From Litoditis marina (taxonomy: Eukaryota > Nematoda > Chromadorea > Rhabditida > Rhabditidae): a DNA stretch of 64,000 nt. The stretch is from contig OZ038438.1 in assembly GCA_964036275.1 (NCBI GenBank), positions 5,958,978-6,022,977 of the forward strand, in the 5' to 3' direction. Each line of letters starts with the position of its first letter. Within the stretch, counting starts at the first letter, position 1. Made by a program: the position numbers and the translations under genes. The notes under the pieces were generated by a model, which was not told the DNA's origin, ran no database searches, and was given only the letters and a program-made list of their open reading frames with translations. Below, piece by piece: positions 1-30,700 of this stretch.

Positions 1-18926
<18,926 letters not shown>

Positions 18927-19756
18927 TCTGAAACTAAGAATGTATCTGAAAATATTGGTTATTGAGTTCATATTCTATTCATTCTTCGGAGTGCCGTTGC
19001 AACAAAGCAGACTAATGTCCCTTACGGAATGGTCTAGGACTAGATATCCTTCTTTCCGAGTCATTGTTTAAATATGAAGACTACTGGACCCAGCCGAGGA
19101 GTGTTTGACAGATGCGCATATTTAAATAATGAGAACAAACCAAACTTTCAGTAATCTTTCACATAGCGGAAAAAAAAACAGGCCAAAAAATACTTTTGCG
19201 AATAAAAGACACTTCAGAACTTTATTCCTTATTTGCACCAAATCAAATCACTACGATCAGTTCCACCCAGTAGCGATTACACCAAAATGATAAACGTTAC
19301 AAATGTTCAAAAATAATTCAAAACATTCGTTATTATCTTTGTTAAAATTCTAATTGTTCGCTAATTTTAATTTAGATGCACAGAATAAATTTAGACGGAT
19401 TTACACAGACAAATAATGAAATATCGTAACCAGCAAACTTTGACACTGCGTACATCGAATACTCAGCGGTTCTTGCCGTGCCGGCAGCGAAATATTTTGA
19501 TATTTTGCTCAGCTTCGGTTCCCAAATTGTCATGTTAAGTTTACTACTCGTCGATATTGCAAATGTTCATGGTTTTTATATTTCTGATCTCATTAGTTTG
19601 AAAGTCAGCATACAAGATTCTTGCAACTCACACTTTTAATTTATAATAATTTGATAATTTATAGTGAATTCTCTCTGGCTCTTTATGTTTGTGTCTTTAT
19701 TTCAATTTTGTTTTCTGATTTGTATCAATTTATATGTACTTTTTTTTGTAGGTAAT
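18927..19756. promoter_or_regulatory. Divergent intergenic region between UBR4 and rpl-4
   Basis: These 830 bp separate the two divergent start codons and should contain both promoters. A trans-splice-type acceptor lies just upstream of each start: TTTCAG ending at 18928 on the minus strand for UBR4, and TTTTTTTGTAG ending at 19751 on the plus strand, five bases before the rpl-4 ATG. I see no recognisable core-promoter motif. Confidence 0.6.
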
Positions 19757-21460
19757 ATGGCGGCCCGACCGCTTGTCACCGTGTACGATGAAAAGTACGA
19801 GGCGACGGAGAACCAGATCAAGCTCCCCGCTGTCTTCCGTGCTCCCATCAGACCTGATGTTGTGAGCTTCATTCACGACCAGGTTCGCAAGAACAAACGT
19901 CAGGCTCACGCCGTATCTGAGAAAGCTGGTAAGTGTATCCTTATTTTCATTGTTTGCTACAAGATCCTGATAAAACAAGTACTCATTTCGTTTATCTTCG
20001 GCGCCGTGTTCGCTTGATCTTACTTTGATCAGCAGTAGCGTAAATCATTCAAGTTATAAATGTTTTTATATTTGAAAATAGTGTTCAATGAAAAACTTAA
20101 CTCCACAGCGATAAGGTAAATTCATTGTTGACAAATAAAAACATGCATTGGCGCTAAATTTCATGAACCCCCCCCCCCCACAGTTAGTTTCAGTTCTATG
20201 ATATAATATTTAGTTTCAGTCCCCTAATATAATTTTTTAGTTTCAGTCCCATAATATAATTTTTTAGGTATGCAACACTCTGCTGAGTCTTGGGGTACCG
20301 GAAGAGCCGTCGCACGTATCCCTCGTGTCCGCGGTGGTGGTACACACCGTTCCGGCCAGGGAGCTTTCGGTAACATGTGCCGTGGAGGTCACATGTTCGC
20401 TCCTCTCAAGGTTTGGCGCCGCTGGCACCGACGCGTGAATGTGGCTCAGAAGCGCTTCGCTGTCTGTTCCGCTATTGCTGCATCAGGTGTTCCCGCTCTT
20501 CTTCAAGCTCGTGGACACATCATCGACAAGATCGCAGAGGTTCCATTGGTCGTGTCCGACAAAGTAGAGTCTTTCCGCAAGACCAAGGAGGCTGTTGTTT
20601 TCCTGAGACGCTCACACATCTGGGCTGATATCGAGAAGGTAAGCTATGTGCTGTGTTTTTTCATCCTTTCAGGTTTTCACTTTACATTTTCGTGTATTGC
20701 TCACTGCCTATTCAGTTTCTGATCTAGTTTTTGCCGTCTTCCCAATATTACATTATTCTTCGATTTCAGGTCCAAGCCTCCAAGCGCACCCGTGCTGGAA
20801 AGGGAAAGATGCGTAACCTCAAGCACAAGCAAAAGTTGGGTCCCGTCGTCATCTACGGCAAGGACGCTGACTGCGCTCGCGCTTTCCGTAACATCCCCGG
20901 AGTTGACGTCATGAATGTTGAGCGCATCAACATCCTCAAGGTTGCTCCCGGAGGTATGCTTTGAAATGTCATTCTAGAAATCATACGATTGTCTAATACA
21001 TATATATGACATATATACATATATGTTACGCTACGATCAGTACGTCATTTTTAATTACGCTACGATCAGTACGTCATTTTTAATTACGCTACGATCAGTA
21101 CGTCATTTTTAATTACGCTACGATCAGTACGTCATGCTCTAATTTTCAGGTCATCTCGGACGTTTGATCATCTGGACCGAGTCTGCTTTCAAGAAGCTCG
21201 ATGCCATCTACGGAACCCTCACCGCCAACTCCGCTCAGCTTAAGAAGAACTGGTCAGTTCCTCTCAACAAGACCACTTCCGCTGACTTCTCCAAGATCAT
21301 CCGTTCTGAAGAAATCGTCAAGGCCGTCCGCCCCGTTCGCAAGAATGTGAAGTCTGCCAAGGTTCACCGCAACCCCCTGAAGAAGCACAATCTCATGCAC
21401 AAGTTGAATCCTTATGCAGCGGCTCTCAGACGCGTTGCTCGTTCATCGGGAAAGAAGTGA
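19757..21460 (+). CDS. rpl-4: 60S ribosomal protein L4 (uL4)
   Basis: uL4 is a core protein of the large ribosomal subunit whose loop lines the peptide exit tunnel. There are four exons: 19757-19928, 20268-20638, 20770-20953 and 21150-21460. Phases agree at every junction and the product is 345 residues, the length I recall for C. elegans RPL-4. The N-terminus [13 protein letters not shown], the tunnel-loop region with [19 protein letters not shown] and the lysine-rich C-terminus ending SSGKK are typical. Codons are strongly biased to C-ending forms, as in highly expressed nematode genes and unlike its neighbours. A TTTTTTTGTAG acceptor five bases before ATG suggests SL1 trans-splicing. An AATAAA is at 21574. 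Introns 1 and 3 carry unusual tandem repeats near their 3' ends. Confidence 0.97.
20184..20267 (+). repeat. ~27-bp repeat of 3' splice-site-like units in rpl-4 intron 1
   Basis: Three units beginning TTAGTTTCAGT (starts about 20184, 20210 and 20238) each carry a TTTCAG and run into TAATATAATTTT. The last runs into the real acceptor AATTTTTTAG at 20258-20267. Just upstream is a run of 12 C from 20168. Each unit looks like a usable nematode 3' splice site. Confidence 0.8.
21026..21135. repeat. 29-bp minisatellite, 4 copies, in rpl-4 intron 3
   Basis: Four exact or nearly exact copies of a 29-base unit (TTACGCTACGATCAGTACGT plus a T-rich tail) start at 21026, 21055, 21084 and 21113. They end 15 bases before the exon 4 acceptor. 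The last copy lacks the T-rich tail. Confidence 0.92.
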
Positions 21461-21781
21461 TGTTATTTGTTGTTGATATAAACCTGTTATATATTCAATG
21501 TTTATTGTTTTTATCATCTACTTGTTCATTGGCGAGCTCGTTTCTTCGTCTATTCCAGTTGTTCCGATCTGGAAATAAAAAATATCAAAGATTCAAGTAT
21601 CGTTCTGACAAAAGCAAATCTTCATTGCCCTCAAATCGTCTAGCGTCAATACTTGGGTTGGAGCTCAGCTCACGCCGATCTAGTAAAAAATATCAACGGT
21701 TTTACAAATAAATTTATAACGAATGCGTAATACTTCGTTGCCCTCGAATCCTATATTCGTCAAAACAGGTCGGTGCACAAC

Positions 21782-22726
21782 TTACGCCGATCTCTCTTCC
21801 AACTTCTTGACAGTTGTTGATGTCACTTTTATTACCCCGTCTATCCGCCTCAGTATGTCTTTCATAGTTTCCTGTCGTGCCTCTGCCGAGGTGTCAGATA
21901 CTGTTGCTCCATTGTCTCTAAACATGTTTACTATAGCTGTAATTCTACCTTGTTATGTCCCTTCTTTGGACAACGCCTTCATATACAGCCATTCGTAGTG
22001 CTCTCCATTTCGAAAGAGTATTTCCGTCTTACTGGTGTGTTTCTTTGTTACCATCAATGGGACGGGATCTAGGACGATGTCTTTTTTCGTGCGAAATAGC
22101 GACCGTGTTTGGTCCCCAGGGTCAGATAGCTCTAGTAACAAGTATTCTCTATCCTATTGTAATACTGTTTACTTTCGTGTTTGTAATACAACCTCAATAA
22201 TTAGAATATTTGACTAAATCTCATTGTCTAATATTACACGTTTTTATCCCTCTTTATCTTGGGATAGGTCTGATTTATTCAGTTTGCGTCTTATTTGTTT
22301 TAGTGGTCTTGGTGGATGTATATTTTGGGGTGAGGTGCACATTTGTTTTAGTGGTCTTGGTGGATGTATATTTTGGGGTGAGGTGCACATCACACAAATA
22401 TGCAACTGCTAAGTACAAAATCAACGGCAAAAATTATTCAGGCGACAGTACACAAGTGCGGAGTGAAGAAACACTCTGGCTATCCCACACTTTTACTGCG
22501 CTGTTTAGATTTCAAATGCTTTCATCATTTTATCAGAATATACCTTTCTTGGTTTCTGTAGCTAGAAGATCCTGTTTTTGATTGTGATGCTCTTTGGCTA
22601 TCGCTGCACAAGTTCTCATCTGTTTGTGGAATTTTAATTACTTCCTTGAAGTGAAGAGACTCGGTCGACCATAACTTGTTGAGCCTGACGATTTCGGATA
22701 CCTTAACAGTATTCAAGATAATTTTT
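21782..22726 (-). CDS. LysM-domain protein, LYSMD1/2-like (two 3' exons)
   Basis: Exon 22544-22726 encodes VKVSEIVRLNKLWSTESLHF followed by KEVIKIP, which reads as the second half of a LysM domain of the eukaryotic LYSMD type. It ends in phase 2 and joins the last exon 21782-21917 through an ACATGTTTAG acceptor. That exon ends in an ILRRIDGVIKVTSTTVKKLE helix before the stop, like the conserved C-terminal helix of LYSMD1/2. Phases agree. The first half of LysM must be in an upstream exon; the best candidate is at 24582-24693, but its natural donor phase does not match. The function of LYSMD1/2 proteins is poorly known. The gene converges on rpl-4, with 320 bp between the stop codons. Confidence 0.6.
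22293..22388. repeat. 48-bp direct repeat, 2 copies
   Basis: Two identical 48-base units starting ATTTGTTTTAGTGGTCTTGG lie at 22293 and 22341. They are in the intron between the two recognised exons of the LysM gene. Confidence 0.9.
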
Positions 22727-22855
22727 CTGTAACTAACATGACGTTCTCTCACATGTTAAGATAGGTTATATGTATTAAAAAGTCTATACTGTACAACACT
22801 ATAAAGTTACTCCTTCCACCCAGTAGCGCCTCCAAAAGGATGAGAATCACTATCT

Positions 22856-22856
<1 letters not shown>

Positions 22857-22911
<55 letters not shown>
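22857..22911. repeat. (TA)n microsatellite
   Basis: An uninterrupted TA dinucleotide tract of about 27 repeats, probably in an intron of the minus-strand LysM gene. Confidence 0.95.
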
Positions 22912-22915
<4 letters not shown>

Positions 22916-24011
22916 TCTTCTTATAGCGTATATGATATATATTTTGCCAAATGTTGTATTTTATCTGTAATTTACCAGAACTCTGGTAAGAAAGTGGCAT
23001 AACATTTTTTGGTTAACTATTTACCTGAATAGCTAACCGGAAACAAACCGGTTACCCTTCAGTGTTAGTTTTTATAGCAACCAGATTTCAGATTACCTAC
23101 TCAAGTAACCTGAACAACTGGTCACCAAAAAAGGTTAGGCTACTCAAAACCGGTTTTTTCTATGGCCTATTGACAAGTACATATATACATTATGCATCAA
23201 TTTGTGAATTGTCTGGTTCGTTTAGAAGATATACGCATCGAAAACTTTGATCTCACTCACCGAACAATTATATTTTAAAGCGATGCCTTGTAAAGTGTCG
23301 CTTTTTAGTACTGGTACTGTGCATGTAGCTCTTGGTCTATTATTTGTTATCGTCATTGTTGTACCATAACGTCGCACCTATAACAATTTGATGTATCTCT
23401 GTAGGTGGCTGTACGATGGGTGAATGAGTAGTATCTAAAAATGACATAAGAATCCCGATCTAGCAGCTGAATCTCGATATAATTAAACAAACTGATCTCG
23501 GTGTTTTGCTTACATAATTTTTCTATTCAGCAAATCACGTTCATATTAATATATATTAATATATACTGACCAGACCGAAAAGTAATTAAAATAAAATTTT
23601 ACATTTATAATTTTGCTTAGCACTCAACATAGTAATATTAATAAAATCTCACTCTGTTATATCCACATAGGAAAGTATGCTCGTCTGGTTGATTCACAGT
23701 GGAAGCGTAGTAATAATTCATTCTGTTCCATGACGTATTAGAATCCAGTTCGTTACCGAACGTCGTTTTGAATGAGGATAATAGCAGGTATTGAATAGTT
23801 TGCTGTGAACGTGGTAGTAGCTGAAACTCGGATAGGTTAGTGAGGAGAAGGATTATTGGTGTGGTATACCTAGTACATAGTCGTGTGTTGTCGTCGCAGT
23901 GTGAGGTGGGGCACCTAATCGATGTCCGCCCTTTAAAGAGAGAGTTTGGAACCATATCAAATAGTTGACTAGATAGGGCGCCTCACAGATAGAGCCTTCT
24001 TCCAACTGAGC

Positions 24012-27000
24012 ATGAGTGATTCTAATAACTGTTCGCAACCTTCCACTTCACGTCTATTGGATACGCTTGAGAACAGGGTGAACAAAAAATTGGACAGAGT
24101 GAAAAAGAAACTACTACCTAAGGATAAGAAAACTTTTTTCGTCCCATCTACCACTACTTGTGTCGGTGGGTTCATTTATTTACATATTTTGGCATTTCCA
24201 TGATTTGACAGATTCCTTTTTAGTTTGTTTCTTTAATGGTGGAAAACTGAGTAATCGTTTAGTCTGCAACTTCGGGCGGTTAATTGGCTCTCTTTTCAAT
24301 TAATTAATAGTTCTTTCTTTTTAAAATATCACCCAAATTTTTTATAAACAAAAATAACTTTTCTTTTGTTCTCTGTTCTCAGAAATTTTCCGACATAGTC
24401 TAGTTACTAGAACTTTTTTGCAAATTGTTGAAATTTGTGTTTAAGAAATGAATCAAAGATAAACTGCTTCACTTATACCATTACTGTAATCGGCGATGCT
24501 GTACAATACAGACAATGGATTTATATAAATTTCGAAGTCCTCCGTAAACTGAACTATTATTAAAAACTGTTCAGTCTGTACCTCTGTGAGAGCCATTTCG
24601 TGGATTCCATGACCAATCATACGATTATCAAGAAAGTCACGAACCAAGGTTTTTCTCGAGATTTTTCCTTGAGATTGATTGCAACCTGCGCTATTACTAC
24701 TAAAGCGACTTACTGCAATCACGAGTACAAGTAAAATTGTTCTGCGGCTCGCGCAACCTATGTCATATGTATCTTACCTCTTTGACATTTTCCATCTCAT
24801 ATAGGCGGTTTGCACATGCAACCGGGTTGCATTCAACCAAAATGTACTATTGGTTGCTTTCAAATGCAACCGGGTTGCTTTAAAATGTAACCGGGTCGTA
24901 TCTCGAATGCGACCAAATTTGTCTACAGGGAGATAGTTTGGTTATGTAATGTTACTTTGGTTGCATCTGAGATGCAACCTGGTTGCATTTGAGATGCAAC
25001 CTAATTGCATTTGAGATGCAACCTGGTTGTATCTGAAAGAAACCAATAGTTTTGTACACATTCAAGCTGGTTGCATGCAACCCGGTTGTTTGTGTGCCCA
25101 TATACGGTAAATTTCTCACTTCCAATTCAACTTATCGTCCATTCAGGAGATCTGACTGCACCTGTCACTTCGGTAGCAACTCCGGACGTCACTCAAAACA
25201 GAGAAAGTTCATCAGGTACCTACTATATTTCATTGGTAGATATTCCATCTATTGTTTGTTCACACGTCGTCATTTTCGCGCTCTCAGTTTCAAAATCTTA
25301 CTTCTTTCTCTTAGAACCTTATTTGATACAAATCTGCTCGTGCCGCTATTTCAGCAGGATTGTTTTGTGTAATGCGTATATTCGACCTTTCTGTTTAACT
25401 TTATGACTTCTCTGATTTAAAGAAATCTTTGTCTCCTTCAGGGCACGCTAATATGCCTCTGCTCATGGTGGATACGTTTGGAGGTGAATGTGCTGGTTCT
25501 GGTTATGATTCCTGGCTGAATCAGGATGGTGTCCAACAAGAAATTGAATCTGTCATCATAGGTATTGTTTTGTCTTTTCAAATTTAGAAAGTAAAGATAC
25601 TTTATTGTATCACAGACAAAATCGAACAGTTTCGCCTAGTTTGCTAGATGCTTTTGCCAGATAAGTTCAGATGTGGAGTACGGAGTAAATCATGATGCAA
25701 ATATGGTACTACACCAGAACTATGTGAAATGAATGCGATTATTTTCTTCTCATGTTCTAATTAGCCTCTCTGCGTAAATTTTATAGTAACCTTAATGCTG
25801 AACGCGTAACAAGCACAAATATGTTCAAGCGTCAGCAAGTGTCAAAAAGCTGTCTTTGTTTTCATTTATAAATATTTGAAATAAAGTACTACGCCATATA
25901 CTAAGTTGTGATAAGCCATCATTTGTTGCATAGTGGTTCAGCTCAAGAAGCTGCCTTGCGGATGGTGAAGAGCAATCTCGTCGACTCGCAACAAGCTCTG
26001 GATTGTTTAAAACTCGACGAACAGCGACTGAACGATTTTCTCGTTTCTTCGTTTCGTGATCTTCTGGGATCAACCTCAGTGAGTCATGTTTGTTTGTTGA
26101 CTGATTCATTTTGAGACTACTGATTTCATCAATCATTGGGAAATTTTCGGGAAAATTGAAGAATGACCCCAATGCCGTTGGGTACCCCGTAGGAATTCAA
26201 CTCCCACCCAAGCTAAAACCTGAAAAATCGGGGGTCGTTCAACTTTGACATTTACTATTCACTCTCGTTTGTGGCTACGGGGACAAAGTAACTTCAGTTG
26301 GAAGCTGTTCGCTTGTGGCATTTGACTTTCCTCTGGCTCACGTTAAAAGTTCAATATAATTATCAATTGTTGGCGATTATTTTCTTCCAAATAAGATGGC
26401 GGGAAAAATGAATTATTATCCCCCACTGCAGTTGGGTCCCCCCGCAAAAAGTCAATGTTTTCGAAGTAGCTAATCATCGGCAATGTTTTGATTTTTAAAG
26501 TTACCGTCAATCAATCTGTGTTCATAAGTTATTATATTTGTGAAAAGCTTACTTGTAAGTTTTCGTCTAGTTAAGATGTTGGTGAAAGCTAAAGAATGAG
26601 TTGTTGTCGCACACATGGTTACAAGGTGTTGCAAAATGGTTTATAGCGACACGTTCGTTTAGGATCAAGCCCTCCAGAAGTTACCGCAACTTGAGGAAGA
26701 AATTAGTTGTCTAGAGCAAGAGATTGCCAATTTGCGTACTCTTTCTCCGCGTTGTGTTCCGCCCGAACGTGAGTAGTTTTGTATTACTTGAAGTATTAAT
26801 GTGAAGTTTATGTGAACATGTTTGGTGAACACGTTCGAAGATCTCTTTCTGAGATAATATGAAGAGGCTTTGTGGTTGTGATTAACGATGAACCATTGGT
26901 TATGTTTTAATACCTTTTCTGACTTTTTATTCAAATGAGTAACTTAAGACATTCACTTTGATGATTATCCTTATTAATTGAAGGTCCTCCCCGCCCCTCA

Positions 27001-27527
27001 TCCTCTCTATCATGGCAATGCTTGTATTGTGCGATGGATTCTCCTCTATTTGAATATCGTTGTACTCATTGCCAATTTCCTCGTCCTGCTATCGATCCTA
27101 CCGAAGCGCAGCGATGTAACTGCTCACATTGCACTGTGGCAGTTGGTGAGATCGTTCGCTTATAGAAATGTTCATATAAGTTAGTGCTTTTCTCGTATTA
27201 GTTTTTAGTCTCATATTTCGAATATCCCATATCATATCACACTTCCATGCACCGGGTGTGCGTAAATGGTGAAAAGAAAAGAAATAACACTAAAAGCATT
27301 ATTGTTATTTTGAAGCATCCTTATGTTGAGTCTGGAAGCAACAACACGTACAATCTCAATAACAAATTTATCTGCGTTATAGTGTATGCTTATGTTCATG
27401 TGAACCACGCATGTTGATGTTGCACCAGTATATATTCGAAGTGATGTTTCATTCAGCTGATCGATTGTTTGTGTCCCCCTGTCCGGAAGCAGCTGATTGG
27501 ATGATGGTTAACCGATCGAATCTTTGA
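24012..27527 (+). CDS. Unrecognised 272-residue protein with coiled coil and RanBP2/NZF-like zinc finger
   Basis: Seven exons fit with matching phases: 24012-24165, 25147-25215, 25442-25561, 25942-26078, 26663-26768, 26984-27145 and 27457-27527, giving 272 residues. The N-terminus (MSDSNNCSQPSTSRLLDTLE) is polar, then a K/R-rich helix. Residues about 130-195 are predicted helical and coiled (LQKLPQLEEEISCLEQEIAN). Near residues 206-225 comes W-x-C-x2-C-x10-C-x2-C, the spacing of RanBP2/NZF zinc fingers, though the usual central Asn is not obvious. More cysteines follow (CNCSHC). NZF fingers often bind ubiquitin or RNA; which applies here is unknown. A CCTCACAG acceptor lies 23 bases before the start. 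The stop is 206 bp from the ubxn-1 start, in the same orientation, suggesting an operon. Confidence 0.65.
24582..24693 (-). CDS. Candidate upstream exon of the LysM gene
   Basis: On the minus strand the frame reads RKTLVRDFLDNRMIGHGIHE and then MALTE, ending at a good donor (GAG/GTACAG). This resembles the region that opens a LYSMD LysM domain. The phase at that donor does not match exon 22544-22726. Either a small exon is missing, a weaker donor nearby is used, or this is not an exon. It lies inside intron 1 of the plus-strand zinc-finger gene. Confidence 0.3.
24802..25096. mobile_element. Inverted-repeat element with GTTGC/GCAAC motifs (family A), better copy
   Basis: The ends are GGCGGTTTGCACATGCAACC at the left and, inverted, GGTTGCATGCAACCCGG running into TGTGTGCCC at the right. 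The interior repeats GGTTGCATTTGAGATGCAAC several times. It is related to the stretch at 7022-7216. It ends about 50 bp before exon 2 of the zinc-finger gene. Confidence 0.6.
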
Positions 27528-27733
27528 AGCATTTGGTGCACAACCTCCATCACCTTCCTTCATAATGTGGTATTCATTACGTGTAACTACTGTAACTATT
27601 TTCTTGTATGAAATAAATCTATTAATAACTATATGTTTTTGTTACGCGTGATTAAAAAGGAATACCAGGTTTTATCTTTTCTTCATGTTGCTTTCTGTGA
27701 TGTTTCCTGTATCGAACGCGTATTTTTTTAAGA
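27528..27733 (+). promoter_or_regulatory. Probable operon spacer with poly(A) signal and SL2-type trans-splice site
   Basis: These 206 bp separate the zinc-finger gene stop from the ubxn-1 ATG. AATAAA at 27611 would end the upstream mRNA. About 110 bases later TATTTTTTTAAG forms an acceptor one base before ATG. That spacing is typical of SL2 trans-splicing in C. elegans operons. Confidence 0.6.
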
Positions 27734-30700
27734 ATGTCGGTCGTAGAGCAGCTGGTGGAAATGGGGTTCGAGCGAACCAAAGCCGAAAAGGCGTTTTCGG
27801 TTACAGGATCTGGACTTGAACAGGTACGTGTTATTGATTTCGTTGATGAGAAATTGTCTTCTAAAGCTATATGGCGAGCGGATTTCCCGGCTACAAATGC
27901 AATTTAGGGCGACCCTACCCATGGTTCGGCCCACAGTAAGCATGGCTTTTTATTGGAGTGTTGATTTGCTTGAAGCTAACTGGTGAGTTTGAATTTGTAC
28001 TTTGTCATAGATATTTATCTTCTAAATGGTTGAAGGCAATGGAATGGCTGATTGCCCACGCCGATGACGATACTGCTGCAAATGACAGCAACACTACAGA
28101 TGCTGCTGCCAACGAGCAGCCTCTGACTGAACAAACTCCCGGAAGCTACAAGTGCAACGAGTTAGTTCAATTTTTAGTTCATCTTATTGTGGTAAACGTG
28201 CAACGAGTTAGTTCAGTTTTTAGTTCATCCTATTGTGTGGTAAACGTGCAACGAGTTAGTTCAATTTTTAGTTCATCTTATTGTGGTAAACGTGCAACGA
28301 GTTAGTTCAGTTTTTAGTTCATCCTATTGTGTGGTAAACGTGCAACGAGTTAGTTCAGTTTTTAGTTCATCTTATTGTGGTAAACGTGCAACGAGTTAGT
28401 TCAGTTTTTAGTTCATCCTATTGTGTGGTAAACGTGCAACGAGTTAGTTCAGCTATTAGTTCACCTTATTGTGGTCATCTCAGTTCAGTGGCTGAAGTTT
28501 ATAGATATGTGTGTCATCATATTCCATTATTGAAACCAAACAAACTTATTACATTGCAGTTGTGGAAAGTTGTTCCGTGACGAAAATGGAATGATGTTTC
28601 ATGCTGCTAAGTCTGGGCACGAGAACTTTTCTGAGAGCACAGAGGTTTGTTTTTCGAAACATTTTGGGTGAGTTTTGAGCTGCGGTTCTCCCAACAAGTA
28701 CAGCAATGCTGCTGGAGTTACAAGGCGGTCTTACAAATATTCTTCAATTGAAATTGGCCAGAAATACGTTTGTGTTGTTTGCTGATAGATTTAACCTATT
28801 TCGTCCTAATAAAATTTAATTAGGAAATCCGCCCCTTGACGGAAGAAGAAAAACTACAGAAGGCCAGCGAGTTGCGTGATCGCATTCGTGCTGCACGGGC
28901 GGTCAAGGATGAGAGGGAACGGAAAGAGAATGTAAGTAGAACCAATTCCTAATAACAAGTTACTCTCTTTAAAATTCATTGTTGATTGGAGAGCATTTAC
29001 TCTCTTTAAAATTCATTGTTGATTGGAGAGCATATCTGCTACACTACATATTGGCTATTTTTGAATATGTACTTGTGATGTGCAGGATTCAAGTAATGGG
29101 AATAGAAGGGCACACTCTGTATTAGGCAATCAAATGTATGCATAGCTACATATCAACAATTATAGTTCGTTTCAACCATCGATAGCAGCCTTTATTGGCT
29201 GAACGAGAGTGTGCAGGTCAGAGAGACGCAGACTGTCTTAGCCTGTCTGCGCGTCATTGACCTGCATGCTCTCTCGTTTTTGTAGCTGGCCAATTGCAGA
29301 AAATTGGCGCTAATCGTTCTGAGTCAAAATTGTGCACCAGCTGGGTATTGAACTCAGCGGCGAGAGTTGGCGCGGCGCCCACAATCAGACGGCTATAGGA
29401 ACATGATGGGCAAAACTGAAAACAGCGATATCCAATCACCTTTTCAGTCTGTTTTTCAATGCTTATTTTATCGCACAAAAAGTTCTTTAAATTACTCTCC
29501 GATTTGGTGGTAACCTTTTGAAAACAAAAAATTGGCGAAAATCTTAAAATAACCATATTTTGAATTTTTATTTGCAATGAAAAGACTGGCAAGCTGCCAG
29601 AACGGTCGCCTGCAATGTAGGGTGCGTTCGGCCAGCATGGCTGACTGCTATCGATGGTTGAAACGAACTATAGCTGTATAACTCGATGTGTGTGATTTAG
29701 CTAGAGAAGGAGAAGCAACGTCGTGAAGACGGGAAGAAGATGTTGGAAACTCGACAAAAGCAAAAGGATAATGAGCTCAGGTAATATTCGATCAGATTGC
29801 CAGGATTTCTCTTGATAGTCATAATATAGTCATTTTGAAGCGCTTGGGTGAATTCTAGAACGTGATTGAATTATTTGTCTTTTCATATATAATCTTTAAA
29901 GAACCTGTTTTCAGGGCGATTGCTGAAGAGAAAAGGCGCGAAAAGCAGGAGACGTTGGATGCGAAAAATCGAGTTCTCGAAGATATCAAGAGAGACAAGG
30001 TAATAGTTTCATTTCATTGGATGCTCTTCAATACGTTTGTAGGTAAAGTTTTAGATTATAAAACTTGACCTCATTTCAATTTATTTAAACTTAGTTATAT
30101 TGAACTGATAAAACTCAATTGTCTATTGGACGCTCATGTCTATTGTTCGTGTAATTATCCGTAATTAGAACTCATGAATGGTTTCTGAGTTTTCTTTCTT
30201 ATTGTGTCAACTGTAATGAATCGGACAGGAGGAGCGTCGTGCTCGTTTGGCCGGAGTAGCTGCGACTCCCGTTGCCACAGCTCCTACTGTCTCCGCCCCA
30301 GTTGTTCCCAAGACAGATTATACGCAGGCCAACATTCAGGTGGGCATTATGTTCTATTCACAACCTCCAGGTGGACACATGCCGCTTGATATTAAAACGT
30401 TGAGGTACTATACTTAGTATGTAGGGAGATTGCGTGTTATACAAACCGGAAAAACAGTGCGACAACTGTGTTGTATGCTTTGTATTATCAAGTTTTCGTA
30501 TAATAACATTGGGGTGGAAAAGGTAACGTTGAAGTTATGGCTCTATCTATTTATAGTCTGTATTCTTTTAGATTCGCTTGCCGAATGGTCAAGCGGTGAA
30601 GAACACTTTCGCAGCGAGTGAATCTGTGAGTTGCTATTATAGTTTGTCATGATTCTTTCATGTAGATGTTTGACTCCTCAACTTTGTTTGCCGACGTATT

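Noticed and set aside
21953..22141. Minus-strand frame between the two LysM exons, first taken for a retrotransposon gag or an extra exon
   Set aside because: It ends in TAA just before the last exon, its phases do not fit, and direct joining of the flanking exons restores phase.
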